From: CAZWUL01 sp964636625
GTDB lineage: Bacteria > Atribacterota > Phoenicimicrobiia > Phoenicimicrobiales > Stramentimicrobiaceae
NCBI GenBank assembly: GCA_964636625.1
Contig: CAZWUL010000020.1
Span: 1 to 20,543 of the forward strand
Reading direction: 5' to 3'
Length of the DNA: 20,543 bases
Shown here: in pieces, positions 7,487 through 14,949 of the stretch
Position numbering within the stretch: the stretch's first letter is position 1
How the letters are laid out: the number at the start of each line of letters is the position of its first letter
The notes under the pieces: generated by a model
The model's input: only the letters and a program-made list of their open reading frames with translations
Database searches by the model: none
What the model was told of the DNA's origin: nothing
Made by a program: the position numbers and the translations under genes

Positions 7487-8137
7487 ATGATAAAATTCTT
7501 TATTAATGCATCAAGAATTTTGTTTTTAATAATATTTCTACTGCTGGTAACAAGGGGTGCAATGGTAATGTGGCTGGGAATATTCGGGGTGACTATGATT
7601 TTAGCATTATTGTTAGGCAGAATATTTTGCGGCTGGATCTGTCCCATGAATACAGTAATGCTCCCGACAGAATGGCTTTCAAAAAAACTAAATTTACAAA
7701 CAAAAGATGCTCCAAATTGGCTGAAATCTGGAGTTATTCCCTGGATAATGTTATTCATAATGATAGCCACTATGATATTTGCAAAAAGAATGTTTGGTGT
7801 TCAAATACCAATACTTCTGTATCTGGTAATCTTTTCAGTAATTGTTACTTTAAGATACAAACCGGAAATATTTCATAACTATATCTGCCCTTTTGAACCC
7901 TTACAAAACCTGACAGGAAAATTTGCACTATTCACTGAGAAGGTCAATCATGTTCAATGCATCGGGTGCAAACTGTGTGAAACAGTATGTCCTTCCGAAG
8001 CAGTCAAAGTTTCCAAAAAAAGCAAAAAGGCCAATATCAACCCTGGTTTATGTCATCAGTGTTTTAACTGTCAATTAATATGTCCGGAAAATGCAATAAG
8101 CTATGGAAGAAAAGCCAGTGGGAATCAGGAAGGTTGA
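7487..8137 (+). CDS. NapH-like membrane protein with two 4Fe-4S clusters
   Basis: A 216-residue inner-membrane polyferredoxin of the NapH/MauN/RdxA-like type. About four transmembrane segments are visible (roughly 9-23, 25-46, 83-100 and 107-123). The signature FCGWICP (C48, C52) lies at the end of the second, and a further YICPFEP (C134) follows. The C-terminal part carries two ferredoxin-type cluster motifs: C158, C161, C164, C168 and C189, C192, C195, C199. Such proteins pass electrons from the quinone pool or other membrane donors to a partner. No partner reductase is adjacent, so its role is open. The ATG follows a purine-rich AAAGGGAAAG site. It stops at TGA, showing that TGA is used as a stop here, and is convergent with the next gene, 15 bases away. 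Confidence 0.88.
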   Translation: MIKFFINASRILFLIIFLLLVTRGAMVMWLGIFGVTMILALLLGRIFCGWICPMNTVMLPTEWLSKKLNLQTKDAPNWLKSGVIPWIMLFIMIATMIFAKRMFGVQIPILLYLVIFSVIVTLRYKPEIFHNYICPFEPLQNLTGKFALFTEKVNHVQCIGCKLCETVCPSEAVKVSKKSKKANINPGLCHQCFNCQLICPENAISYGRKASGNQEG

Positions 8138-8152
8138 TGGGTATATCCTGAA

Positions 8153-9754
8153 CTAAAAGCCCATTATTACCCCGCTGGCAATATTTTCTGAATGGTCGGA
8201 AACACGTTTCAGATTCATTATAATTTCAAGATATATAGGACCTGCCTGTGGCTGGCATATGCCGTCTTTTAATCTTTCATAATGGCTTATTCTTAATTGT
8301 CCTTCCAATTTGCCAACTTCTTTTTCCAGGGACAGGGTTTTTTGGGCTATCTCTTGATTATTATTTTCCAGGGCTTTAATAGAATGGGTAAAAGCATCAA
8401 TAGCCTTTGACAGCATTATATTCAACTCTTTTTCCGCTGAGGCCGAAAACTTTATTTTATTTTTTACCTTAAATTCAGATATTTCGGCTAAATTATTGGC
8501 ATGGTCTGCAATCCTCTCAATATCGGTAACAGCATGAATTAAAATGGCTAATTTTTGAGATTCTTCCCTGGAAATACCCTGGGAAGATATTTTGGTTAGA
8601 TAATCATCGAGAATATGATGAAGTTCATCAACACTCTCTTCTTCATTTTCAATAACCTTAATTAAATCACTATCTCCGGTAAACATTGCTTTCTGAGATT
8701 TTTCCAGCATATCCTTAGTTATCCAGGCCATTCGCAATACTTCTTTTTGAGCCTGGGAAATTGCCAGACTGGGAATATGTAATATCTTATATTCTAAAAA
8801 CTTGACTCCCCTCTCGACTTCGGTTATCTCACCGGGTACAATCTTCTCAACTAAAATTCTAAAAAAGCCAAGCATTGGCAAGATACCTAAAACCACTAAA
8901 ACATTAAAAATAGTATGGGCATTAGCAATCTGACGGCCTAAATTAGCACTGGTTAATGCAACAACCCTGCTAAAAGGAGGGATTAAAAACACAAAGATTA
9001 ACACCCCAAGAGTGTTCACCAACAAGTGAGCAATTGCAAGGCGTTTTGAAGATTTACAGGATTTCATGGAAGCAAAAAGACCGGTAATACAGGTGCCAAT
9101 ATTGGCACCTAATATTATTGCAATTGCAGCAGGCAGAGATAAGGCTCCCTCCATTCCCATAGCAATTACCAAACCGGTAGTTGCTGAGCTAGATTGGATA
9201 AAAGCAGTAAAAATAGCACCAGCCAAAACACCCAGAATGGCAATACTGCTGAAACTGTCCAGCATATTAAGGAAAAATGGGATTCCTTGAATAACACGAG
9301 CCCCCTGAGACATTGTCTGCATTCCCAAAAAAAGTATTCCAAATCCAATCATTATCTGTCCGATAACCTGGATTTCTTTCTTTTTGAAAAAAAAGAAGAG
9401 TAAGCAGCCAAGGATAATAAAAGGGAAATAATACAAGCCAATTTTGAAAGCCACAACCTGGGCAGTTATTGTTGTTCCGATTTCTGCCCCGAGCATTACC
9501 CCTATTGCCTGTCCCAGGTTCATCAATCCAGCATTCAGAAAACCAATCAGGGTTACTATAGTTATGCTGGAGCTCTGGATTACTGAAGTAATAAAAGCAC
9601 CCAACCCAACTGCTTTAACAGGGCTGCTGGTCAAGCTTTTTAAAACATCCTTAAGACTTTTAAAAAATACATTCTTAAACCCTTCGCTTAAGGTATACAG
9701 TCCATATAAAAATAAGGCCAGGCCTCCCAGCAGATTAAAGATAGCCATATTCAT
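8153..9754 (-). CDS. Na/Pi cotransporter family protein with PhoU-like C-terminus
   Basis: A 533-residue NptA/YjbB-type protein predicted to couple Na+ to inorganic phosphate movement across the inner membrane. It has two inverted Na_Pi_cotrans repeats, each with the QSSS hallmark (60-63 and 187-190) and a GA[EN]IGT motif (89-94 and 216-221). Eight or more hydrophobic segments cover about 5-305. Residues about 330-533 form a charged helical PhoU-like domain (for example DIERIADHANNLAEI and RVSDHSENIASG), the usual fusion in bacteria. The ATG follows AAGGAA by seven bases; a second ATG two codons on is possible. The gene is monocistronic. Confidence 0.93.
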   Translation of the reverse strand: MNMAIFNLLGGLALFLYGLYTLSEGFKNVFFKSLKDVLKSLTSSPVKAVGLGAFITSVIQSSSITIVTLIGFLNAGLMNLGQAIGVMLGAEIGTTITAQVVAFKIGLYYFPFIILGCLLFFFFKKKEIQVIGQIMIGFGILFLGMQTMSQGARVIQGIPFFLNMLDSFSSIAILGVLAGAIFTAFIQSSSATTGLVIAMGMEGALSLPAAIAIILGANIGTCITGLFASMKSCKSSKRLAIAHLLVNTLGVLIFVFLIPPFSRVVALTSANLGRQIANAHTIFNVLVVLGILPMLGFFRILVEKIVPGEITEVERGVKFLEYKILHIPSLAISQAQKEVLRMAWITKDMLEKSQKAMFTGDSDLIKVIENEEESVDELHHILDDYLTKISSQGISREESQKLAILIHAVTDIERIADHANNLAEISEFKVKNKIKFSASAEKELNIMLSKAIDAFTHSIKALENNNQEIAQKTLSLEKEVGKLEGQLRISHYERLKDGICQPQAGPIYLEIIMNLKRVSDHSENIASGVIMGF

Positions 9755-10060
9755 ATCATTATTCCTTTTTTCCTGTTTATTTAGAAGTAGGTATCGGGAA
9801 AACTCAGAAGTATTTTTATTCCAAAAGCCCCGGATAACTAATGTTAATCAGCCAAACTGTTATTTTTAATTTCTTATATTCTTTCCAAAGTTTATAAAAC
9901 TTATATCATTAGTCAATAATATAGAAATAATTAATTTTATAATTTTTTATATTTTACAGACAATATTTGTAACCTGTTATTTAAGAGTCAGTCTTTTTCC
10001 AAATATTTTTCATGTTCGTCAATTAATGTTTGCCTGTTGAATATTTCTCACTATTACTGG
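9755..10060. other. Intergenic region upstream of the Na/Pi transporter gene
   Basis: This 306-base AT-rich spacer contains no open frame that looks coding. On the minus strand, TTGACT (9916-9911), a 16-base spacer and TAAACT (9894-9889) form a weak promoter candidate for the transporter, with a leader of about 125 bases. I see no terminator hairpin for the OmpA-domain gene. Confidence 0.4.
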
Positions 10061-11092
10061 CTATAAGCGTTTTACCAGTTCTACTCTTCTGTTTTGGCTT
10101 CTGCCCTGTTCTGTTTCATTGCTGGCTACCGGGGCTACCGGACCAACCCCTACCGCATGCATTCTGTTAGAATCAATACCATAATTGTTAACCAGCCACT
10201 CTACTACTGATTGAGCTCGCTGCTTTGATAAATTCACATTATATTCATAATCACCTGTATCATCTGTATGACCGGTAACATAAAGATTTATGCCAGGATT
10301 TTCTTCTAAAAAGAGAGCAATTTCTTCTAAAGTAGGTTCAGAATCAGCTTCAATCTGATAGCTTCCTGTTTCAAAATATATACCGTAAACCAGCGCTTTC
10401 CCAGTTTTATCGATTTCCGCTAATAAATCACTGGCTGTAACCACTTCAGCAGTAATCAACCCTTCTGTCATCGACTGCACTTCTATCACATCCAGCTGGA
10501 TAGCCGGTTCTGATTTGAGAGCACTAATGCTGGTAAATAATGAAACATAGGTATCTTCACTTTCTCCGGATAATTTGGCAGCAAGGTATCTCTGATGTTC
10601 TTCCTGGCTTTGCAAATAACCAGAAAGTCTGCCTCTAGCAGCGAAACCTCCAGCCAAACCTCCACTAAAAATATCTTGATTGTAAATAGCATTACCAAAC
10701 CTTCGGCCTAATTCATCGCGAGAGCCAGAAAATAGAATTTCAAAACCGGCATTTTTGAGAGCATTTTCGTAGCTGCGGAAAATTTCTAAAGTAGAATGAC
10801 CTTCGGGAGCCTCATACTGAATTCGGGTAATTTTACCTTCCAGCCATTTACCATCAGTAATAGTTGAAACCAGTTTTTGTTCTGCATCACGTTCCCATTC
10901 TACAGGCCCTAAAACAAGGTAATATTCATCATATGGCACTTCATGGTAAAAAAGTATCTCAGAACCTGGAAAACGTGAAATCATTGGATGGTCCTTGGCA
11001 CCTTCAACATCTCCTGCTAATGCAATTCCCCCAAACAACATCAATATCAAAAGGATTAACAATAATGAAATGGTTTTACTTTTTTGCAGCAT
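10061..11092 (-). CDS. Exported OmpA-domain protein with DUF4892-like N-terminal region
   Basis: A 343-residue secreted or envelope protein. The signal peptide spans about 1-26 (basic start, long hydrophobic stretch, cleavage near IALAG). Residues about 33-215 begin DHPMISRFPGSEI and contain YYLVLGPVEW, resembling DUF4892-type regions found in other OmpA-domain proteins. The C-terminal OmpA/MotB peptidoglycan-binding domain (about 235-340) shows IYFETGSYQI, VTGHTDDTG (272-280), the LSKQRAQSVVEWL helix (R292) and NRRVEL (334-339). There is no N-terminal beta-barrel and no lipobox. It probably tethers envelope layers through peptidoglycan, which supports a diderm cell plan. Shine-Dalgarno AGGAGG precedes the ATG. 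Confidence 0.88.
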   Translation of the reverse strand: MLQKSKTISLLLILLILMLFGGIALAGDVEGAKDHPMISRFPGSEILFYHEVPYDEYYLVLGPVEWERDAEQKLVSTITDGKWLEGKITRIQYEAPEGHSTLEIFRSYENALKNAGFEILFSGSRDELGRRFGNAIYNQDIFSGGLAGGFAARGRLSGYLQSQEEHQRYLAAKLSGESEDTYVSLFTSISALKSEPAIQLDVIEVQSMTEGLITAEVVTASDLLAEIDKTGKALVYGIYFETGSYQIEADSEPTLEEIALFLEENPGINLYVTGHTDDTGDYEYNVNLSKQRAQSVVEWLVNNYGIDSNRMHAVGVGPVAPVASNETEQGRSQNRRVELVKRL

Positions 11093-11275
11093 TTTTTTAC
11101 CTCCTGTTTTAAAAAATTATTTTTTAAAATAGTTGGTTCTTATTGTAATATAGATAATAATTATTTACAAATTTGTATCCCTGTTCTCTGAACATCCCCT
11201 TTAACATGATATTTCCCCAAATCTGTTACAATTCCATTTCTTGTTTATTAAGTTCTAATTATTATGTGCTAATTA

Positions 11276-11674
11276 TTATGGTTCAGAAATCTCAAAAGGA
11301 ATACCATCAAGAGCATCATCTTTTGTTGTTGCTCTCAATTTTCCACGTACTCCTTTTGCAGGTTTCTCCTGCCTAAATGCAAAACCTATATTTTTCAATT
11401 CCTCCATATCATTCTCTAAAGAATCGCTTATAAAACAAAAATGATGAATGCCATTTCCTTTTTCTTTTACATACTCAGCCAACATACCTGATTCTCCATA
11501 GGGTTGTAAAATTTCAAAACCAATTCCATTAAAATGAATCATGGCTGTTTTAACCTTCATCTGTTTATTATCTTTTATAGCCGGCATTGGTTTTTTAAGG
11601 ATTTTTGAAAATTGTTCTAATACTTTTTCGATATTATTTACAGCAATTCCGATATGTCCCAATTTTTTAAGCAT
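11276..11674 (-). CDS. VOC-family protein, methylmalonyl-CoA epimerase-like
   Basis: A small vicinal-oxygen-chelate protein of 132 residues. It starts LGHIGIAV with metal-ligand candidate H7 and contains NGIHHFCF (H77/H78) and a closing PFEI (E128), the order seen in methylmalonyl-CoA epimerases. An upstream ATG at 11683 overlaps the Shine-Dalgarno GGAG itself, so the ATG at 11674, about eight bases after it, is preferred. No mutase or propionyl-CoA carboxylase gene is nearby, so the epimerase call rests on family resemblance only; another VOC isomerase or lyase is possible. It is divergent from the IlvD/Edd gene. Confidence 0.78.
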   Translation of the reverse strand: MLKKLGHIGIAVNNIEKVLEQFSKILKKPMPAIKDNKQMKVKTAMIHFNGIGFEILQPYGESGMLAEYVKEKGNGIHHFCFISDSLENDMEELKNIGFAFRQEKPAKGVRGKLRATTKDDALDGIPFEISEP

Positions 11675-11833
11675 TTTTTTCATCTCCTATTATTAATTTT
11701 TATATTATCACTTTATTTTATAACCTTGCCTTTTTATTATAATATAATTCGTCTACAAACTTGGCCATGTTTTTCCATTTTTAAAAATTTTTTCAACATT
11801 TTTTTATTATAATAAAAAAATACACTAAATGAA

Positions 11834-11861
11834 TTTGCGCATTCTGTTATACTTATATAAT
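11834..11861 (+). promoter_or_regulatory. Candidate promoter of the IlvD/Edd gene
   Basis: TTTGCG (11834-11839), a 16-base spacer and a perfect TATAAT (11856-11861) lie 50 bases upstream of the ATG. The -10 is strong and the -35 weak. Confidence 0.45.
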
Positions 11862-11911
11862 GTAAATACCGGGAACAATAATATTAATATTTTAATTATA
11901 AAGGAGTTATT

Positions 11912-13564
11912 ATGTTTAGAAGAGGAAGTTATGATGATATCACAGAAGCCTATTATATTGGTTTAATGAGCTCGGTCGGCTATAGAAAAAAAGATTTCGA
12001 AAAACCAATTATCGGGATTGTCAATTCCTGGAACGAAGTAAATCCAGGTCATAAACCATTAGCTCAATTAGCAACTAATGTAAAAGAAGGTATCTGGGCA
12101 GCAGGTGGAACACCGGCAGAATTTAATGTACCTGCTCCCTGCGATGGTATGGCACAGGGCTCAGGTATGCACTATATTCTTCCACAACGAGATTTGATAG
12201 CTGCTTCTATTGAAGCAATGGTTGAATCTCATGGATTTGATGGATTGGTATTTTTATGTTCTTGTGACAAAATTATACCGGGAATGCTAATGGCTGCTGG
12301 ACATTTGAATTTACCTTCAGTATTCCTTACAGCCGGCGCAATGTTACCTTATTACGAAGATGGAAAAACTTATATTACAAGTGATTTAAAAGAGGCTATT
12401 GGTAAATTTAACAAGGGTGAGATAGATAACAATAAATTTAACCAATGGAAAAACAATATATGCGCTTCCTGTGGAACTTGTTCGATGTATGGCACAGCTA
12501 ATACTATGGGTTCATTTCTTGAAGCAACTGGAATAGCTCCATTTGGTTCCTCAACAATGCTATTTTGTGAATCAAACAAAGTAAAACAGGGGCGAGACAC
12601 TGGCGAAATTATAGTTAAGTTGACTAAAGAAAAAAATATATTTTCAAATTTTTTAAATGAAAATTCACTCACTAATGGAATTCGATATATTTCTGCCACT
12701 GGTGGGTCTACAAACGCAGTCTTACATATTATAGCGCTAGCTCATGTAATGGGATTGGATTTAAACCTGAAAAAATTTGACAATATACAAAGTGCTGTTC
12801 CAGTAATCGCTAAGTTCAAGCCTTCTGCTGACTTCAATATTAATGATTATCATATGGCAGGTGGAGTTCCGGCAGTTTTATCAACTATCAGGGAATATCT
12901 TGACTTGGAAACCCCATTAATTACAGGGGGCACTTTGAAAAAATTCTTTGAGGAACACAAGATTTATATTAACCGCGACATTATTCATTCATTAGAAAAA
13001 CCCATGAATATAGGAGGTTGCTACTCTGTTCTTTCCGGAAATCTTGCCCCTGAAGGAGCAGTTGTAAAAAAAACAGGTGTTGAGCCAAAAATGTTTTGTC
13101 ACACCGGACCAGCAGTTGTTTTTGACTCTGAAGATGATGTAAGAAAATACCTTTTAAACAAAAAAGTTGAATCAGGCTCTGTTCTCGTAATACGGTACGA
13201 AGGTCCAAAAGGCGGTCCCGGAATGAGGGAATTATCAATTCCGGCTGCAATGTTAGTTGGGATGGGCTTACATAAATCAGTTGCAATGATTACGGATGGT
13301 AGATTTTCCGGTGCAACAAGAGGTCCATGTGTCGGACACATTGCACCTGAGGCATGGTCTGGAGGGCCACTCTCTTTAGTTAAAGATGGTGATATAATAA
13401 AAATAGATCTAAAAAAGAAGATATTAGAACTTAAAGTTCCAGCTGAAGAATTACAAAAACGTAAAAATTATATAAGAAAACCGGTAAAAAAAGTAAATGG
13501 GATGTTGAAAGCTTACAGAGAGGGCGTCTCCGGAGCTGAAAAAGGCGCTGTCTGGCTTTACTAA
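11912..13564 (+). CDS. IlvD/Edd-family dehydratase (dihydroxy-acid or sugar-acid dehydratase)
   Basis: A 550-residue iron-sulfur dehydratase that removes water from a 2,3-dihydroxy acid to give a 2-keto acid. Family blocks are intact: NSWNEVNPGH (38-47), CDGMAQGSGM (77-86), CSCDKIIPGM (116-125), CGTCSMYGTANTMG (187-200), SATGGSTNAVLH (261-272), TDGRFSGATRGPCVGH (461-476) and APEAWSGGPLSLV (478-490). The first classical cluster cysteine (NPCH in many members) is Gly46 here. The likely cluster ligands are C77, C118 and C190, an arrangement known in one branch of the family. No other branched-chain amino-acid gene is adjacent, so a sugar-acid substrate is as possible as dihydroxyisovalerate. Shine-Dalgarno AAAGGAG precedes the ATG. 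Confidence 0.88.
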   Translation: MFRRGSYDDITEAYYIGLMSSVGYRKKDFEKPIIGIVNSWNEVNPGHKPLAQLATNVKEGIWAAGGTPAEFNVPAPCDGMAQGSGMHYILPQRDLIAASIEAMVESHGFDGLVFLCSCDKIIPGMLMAAGHLNLPSVFLTAGAMLPYYEDGKTYITSDLKEAIGKFNKGEIDNNKFNQWKNNICASCGTCSMYGTANTMGSFLEATGIAPFGSSTMLFCESNKVKQGRDTGEIIVKLTKEKNIFSNFLNENSLTNGIRYISATGGSTNAVLHIIALAHVMGLDLNLKKFDNIQSAVPVIAKFKPSADFNINDYHMAGGVPAVLSTIREYLDLETPLITGGTLKKFFEEHKIYINRDIIHSLEKPMNIGGCYSVLSGNLAPEGAVVKKTGVEPKMFCHTGPAVVFDSEDDVRKYLLNKKVESGSVLVIRYEGPKGGPGMRELSIPAAMLVGMGLHKSVAMITDGRFSGATRGPCVGHIAPEAWSGGPLSLVKDGDIIKIDLKKKILELKVPAEELQKRKNYIRKPVKKVNGMLKAYREGVSGAEKGAVWLY

Positions 13565-13588
13565 GTTTCTCTTATTCCTTGTATTTAA

Positions 13589-13617
13589 TTGACTTTCATA
13601 CTTATAAATGTTAAATT
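13589..13617 (+). promoter_or_regulatory. Candidate promoter of the selenoperoxiredoxin gene
   Basis: TTGACT (13589-13594), a 17-base spacer and TAAATT (13612-13617) lie about 50 bases before the ATG. AATACTATT at 13624-13632 equals the left arm of the tetR palindrome, but a 9-base AT-rich match is expected by chance in a window this size. Confidence 0.4.
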
Positions 13618-13662
13618 GTAACTAATACTATTTAATATTTATTATGAAAGGAGTTGATATGT

Positions 13663-14256
13663 ATGTTAGTCACTAAAAAGGCACCTAATTTCACTGGTAC
13701 TGCTTTTCACCAGGGGAAATATAAAAAAGTGTCTTTAGAAGATTATCGTGGAAAATGGGTGGTTTTGTGCTTCTATCCTGGTGATTTTACCTTCGTCTGA
13801 CCAACCGAAATTTCACACATAGCCGTGAGCTATGATAAACTTCAAGCATTAAATGTAGAGGTGCTTTCAGTAAGTACAGACAGTGTGCATTCACATAAAA
13901 TTTGGAACGAAACCGAGCTGAGCAAAATGGTTGGCAATGATATCCCATTCCCAATGGTGTCAGATCAGGGTGGAGCTATCGGCAGTCTCTATGAGGTATA
14001 TGATGAAAATTCGGGAACAAATGTTCGAGGAAGATTTTTAATTGATCCCGAAGGTATTATTCAAGCAGCTGAGATTTTAAGCCCACCAGTTGGAAGAAAT
14101 CCTGCAGAGCTTATGCGACAGATTAAAGCTTATCAGCATCATCAGAAAACAGGTGAAGTTATGCCTTCCGGATGGATAGAAGGCGGAACTACCTTAAAGC
14201 CTTCACCGGCTTTAACAGGAAAAGTCTGGAAAGAATGGAATCCCCATAAGCATTAA
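13663..14256 (+). CDS. Selenocysteine-containing peroxiredoxin (AhpC/Prx1 type)
   Basis: Reading the in-frame TGA at 13798 as selenocysteine gives a 197-residue AhpC/Prx1-type peroxidase that would reduce H2O2 and organic peroxides in the cytoplasm. The active site reads YPGDFTFV-U-PTEI, with Sec46 exactly where the family has its peroxidatic Cys. Homology is continuous on both sides: KAPNFTGTAF near the start, LSVSTDSVHSHKIW, FPMVSDQGG, RGRFLIDPEGII and VGRNPAEL (R145) after it. The usual resolving Cys motif (EVCPAGW) is EVMPSGW, with Met167 instead of Cys. The only other Cys is C36, so a 1-Cys-like mechanism with an external reductant is inferred. ATG 13663 follows GAAAGGAG by nine bases; the ATG at 13659 runs into a stop after five codons. 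Ignoring the TGA leaves a 143-residue fragment from a GTG at 13825. Confidence 0.9.
13798..13834 (+). promoter_or_regulatory. Sec codon TGA and bacterial SECIS-like hairpin
   Basis: After TGA (13798-13800), the sequence CATAGC (13818-13823), loop CGTGA (13824-13828) and GCTATG (13829-13834) form a perfect 6-bp stem. The apical loop starts 23 bases after the TGA and has a G at its second position. Both fit the usual geometry of bacterial SECIS elements recognised by SelB, which lie inside the coding frame just downstream of the UGA. Confidence 0.75.
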
Positions 14257-14299
14257 AGCCATATAATGGGTTTTATAAATTTATAGCTGCTAATTTTAA

Positions 14300-14346
14300 C
14301 AGGCTTGGTTTTGTTTGTAGTACAAACTGCCAAGCCTGAATTTTTT
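14300..14346 (+). terminator. Rho-independent terminator of the peroxiredoxin gene
   Basis: CAGGCTTGG (14300-14308) pairs with CCAAGCCTG (14330-14338). A second inner stem, GTTTGTA/TACAAAC (14313-14327), closes around one G. AA and six T (14341-14346) follow. It ends transcription 45-90 bases after the peroxiredoxin stop. Confidence 0.85.
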
Positions 14347-14451
14347 ATAATAATTTAGTTGATAACACTTTTTAAATCTTCTTGTTTTTTACTGGCAACT
14401 ACATGAATTTAAATGAAGAATCAATCTACTGTATCAAGGAAATATTTTAGT

Positions 14452-14577
14452 TTAGTGTGATGCTAAATCCAGTATCATCATTGACACAAATCCGATAAGC
14501 ACTCCCATGGTTGCTAAATCAGTGTGTCCTTTCTGCTGTGAGGCAGGTATCAATTCCTCTACTACTACAAATATCAT
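14452..14577 (-). pseudogene. C-terminal remnant of a ZIP-family metal transporter
   Basis: From an ATG at 14577 the minus strand reads 41 residues to TAA at 14452, with MIFVVVEELIPASQ, GHTDLATMG and VLIGFVSMMILDLASH. This is the final helix-loop-helix of ZIP (ZupT-like) zinc/iron transporters, including the conserved VVEELIPE-type metal-site helix (here EELIPA). The frame is closed by a TGA four codons upstream, where the rest of the protein should continue, and no Shine-Dalgarno precedes it. Everything N-terminal is missing, so this is a truncated gene. The break lies near 14577-14590, where unrelated sequence begins. Confidence 0.75.
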
Positions 14578-14589
14578 AGACAGATTTAA

Positions 14590-14769
14590 TCAATATAACT
14601 TTTTATACAATACAGTAGTATAAATTTTTTCAATAATTACTTGATAATTTTTATTAAATGATCTTACTTTCTTGATTAGATTCTCACCCTTTTCTGAGAT
14701 AATTTTTTCCAAAACAATTATGTTGTCCTCCAATCTTTCAAAATATAAAGATAATACTTTAAGTTCCAT
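14590..14769 (-). CDS. Doubtful small ORF, lysine-rich helical product
   Basis: A 59-codon frame from ATG 14769 (or 72 codons from ATG 14808, which falls inside the hairpin at 14789-14827). It would encode a charged, probably coiled-coil peptide (LEDNIIVLEKIISEKGENL and similar). There is no Shine-Dalgarno before either start and no family is recognised. It abuts the broken ZIP remnant and may be part of whatever replaced that gene's 5' portion, or may be non-coding. Confidence 0.25.
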   Translation of the reverse strand: MELKVLSLYFERLEDNIIVLEKIISEKGENLIKKVRSFNKNYQVIIEKIYTTVLYKKLY

Positions 14770-14788
14770 AGATAGTAGACAGACATAT

Positions 14789-14827
14789 TTAACCAGGCAC
14801 CATTCCATAGAATTGGCGCCTGGTTAA
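14789..14827. repeat. Long hairpin-forming inverted repeat without T-run
   Basis: TTAACCAGGCACC (14789-14801) pairs with GGCGCCTGGTTAA (14815-14827), 13 positions with one A/C mismatch (a G-U pair on the minus strand). Inside it, ATTC/GAAT adds four pairs around the loop CATA with a bulged T. Neither side carries a T-run, so it is not an ordinary terminator. It lies between the ZIP remnant and the cupredoxin gene and could be a dispersed repeat or the edge of a small element. Confidence 0.6.
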
Positions 14828-14949
14828 CCAAATAATATTCATTCGAGTGATCTCTTATAAAATATTCATTTGTTCATGCATTGGATTCTTGCTCTATGTT
14901 TTCGGGAAAACAGTAAAGTAAATATAAAGCACCCCTTTTGCCCTTTCCT

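Noticed and set aside
9444..9869. 141-codon plus-strand ORF antisense to the Na/Pi transporter gene
   Set aside because: Shadow of conserved transmembrane coding sequence on the other strand.
13798..13800. TGA in the peroxiredoxin as a true stop or nonsense mutation (pseudogene), or as Trp/Gly in an altered genetic code
   Set aside because: It falls exactly on the catalytic Cys codon, is followed by a SECIS-like hairpin, and the rest of the frame is undamaged. Trp or Gly would inactivate the enzyme, and TGA serves as a normal stop at 8135-8137.
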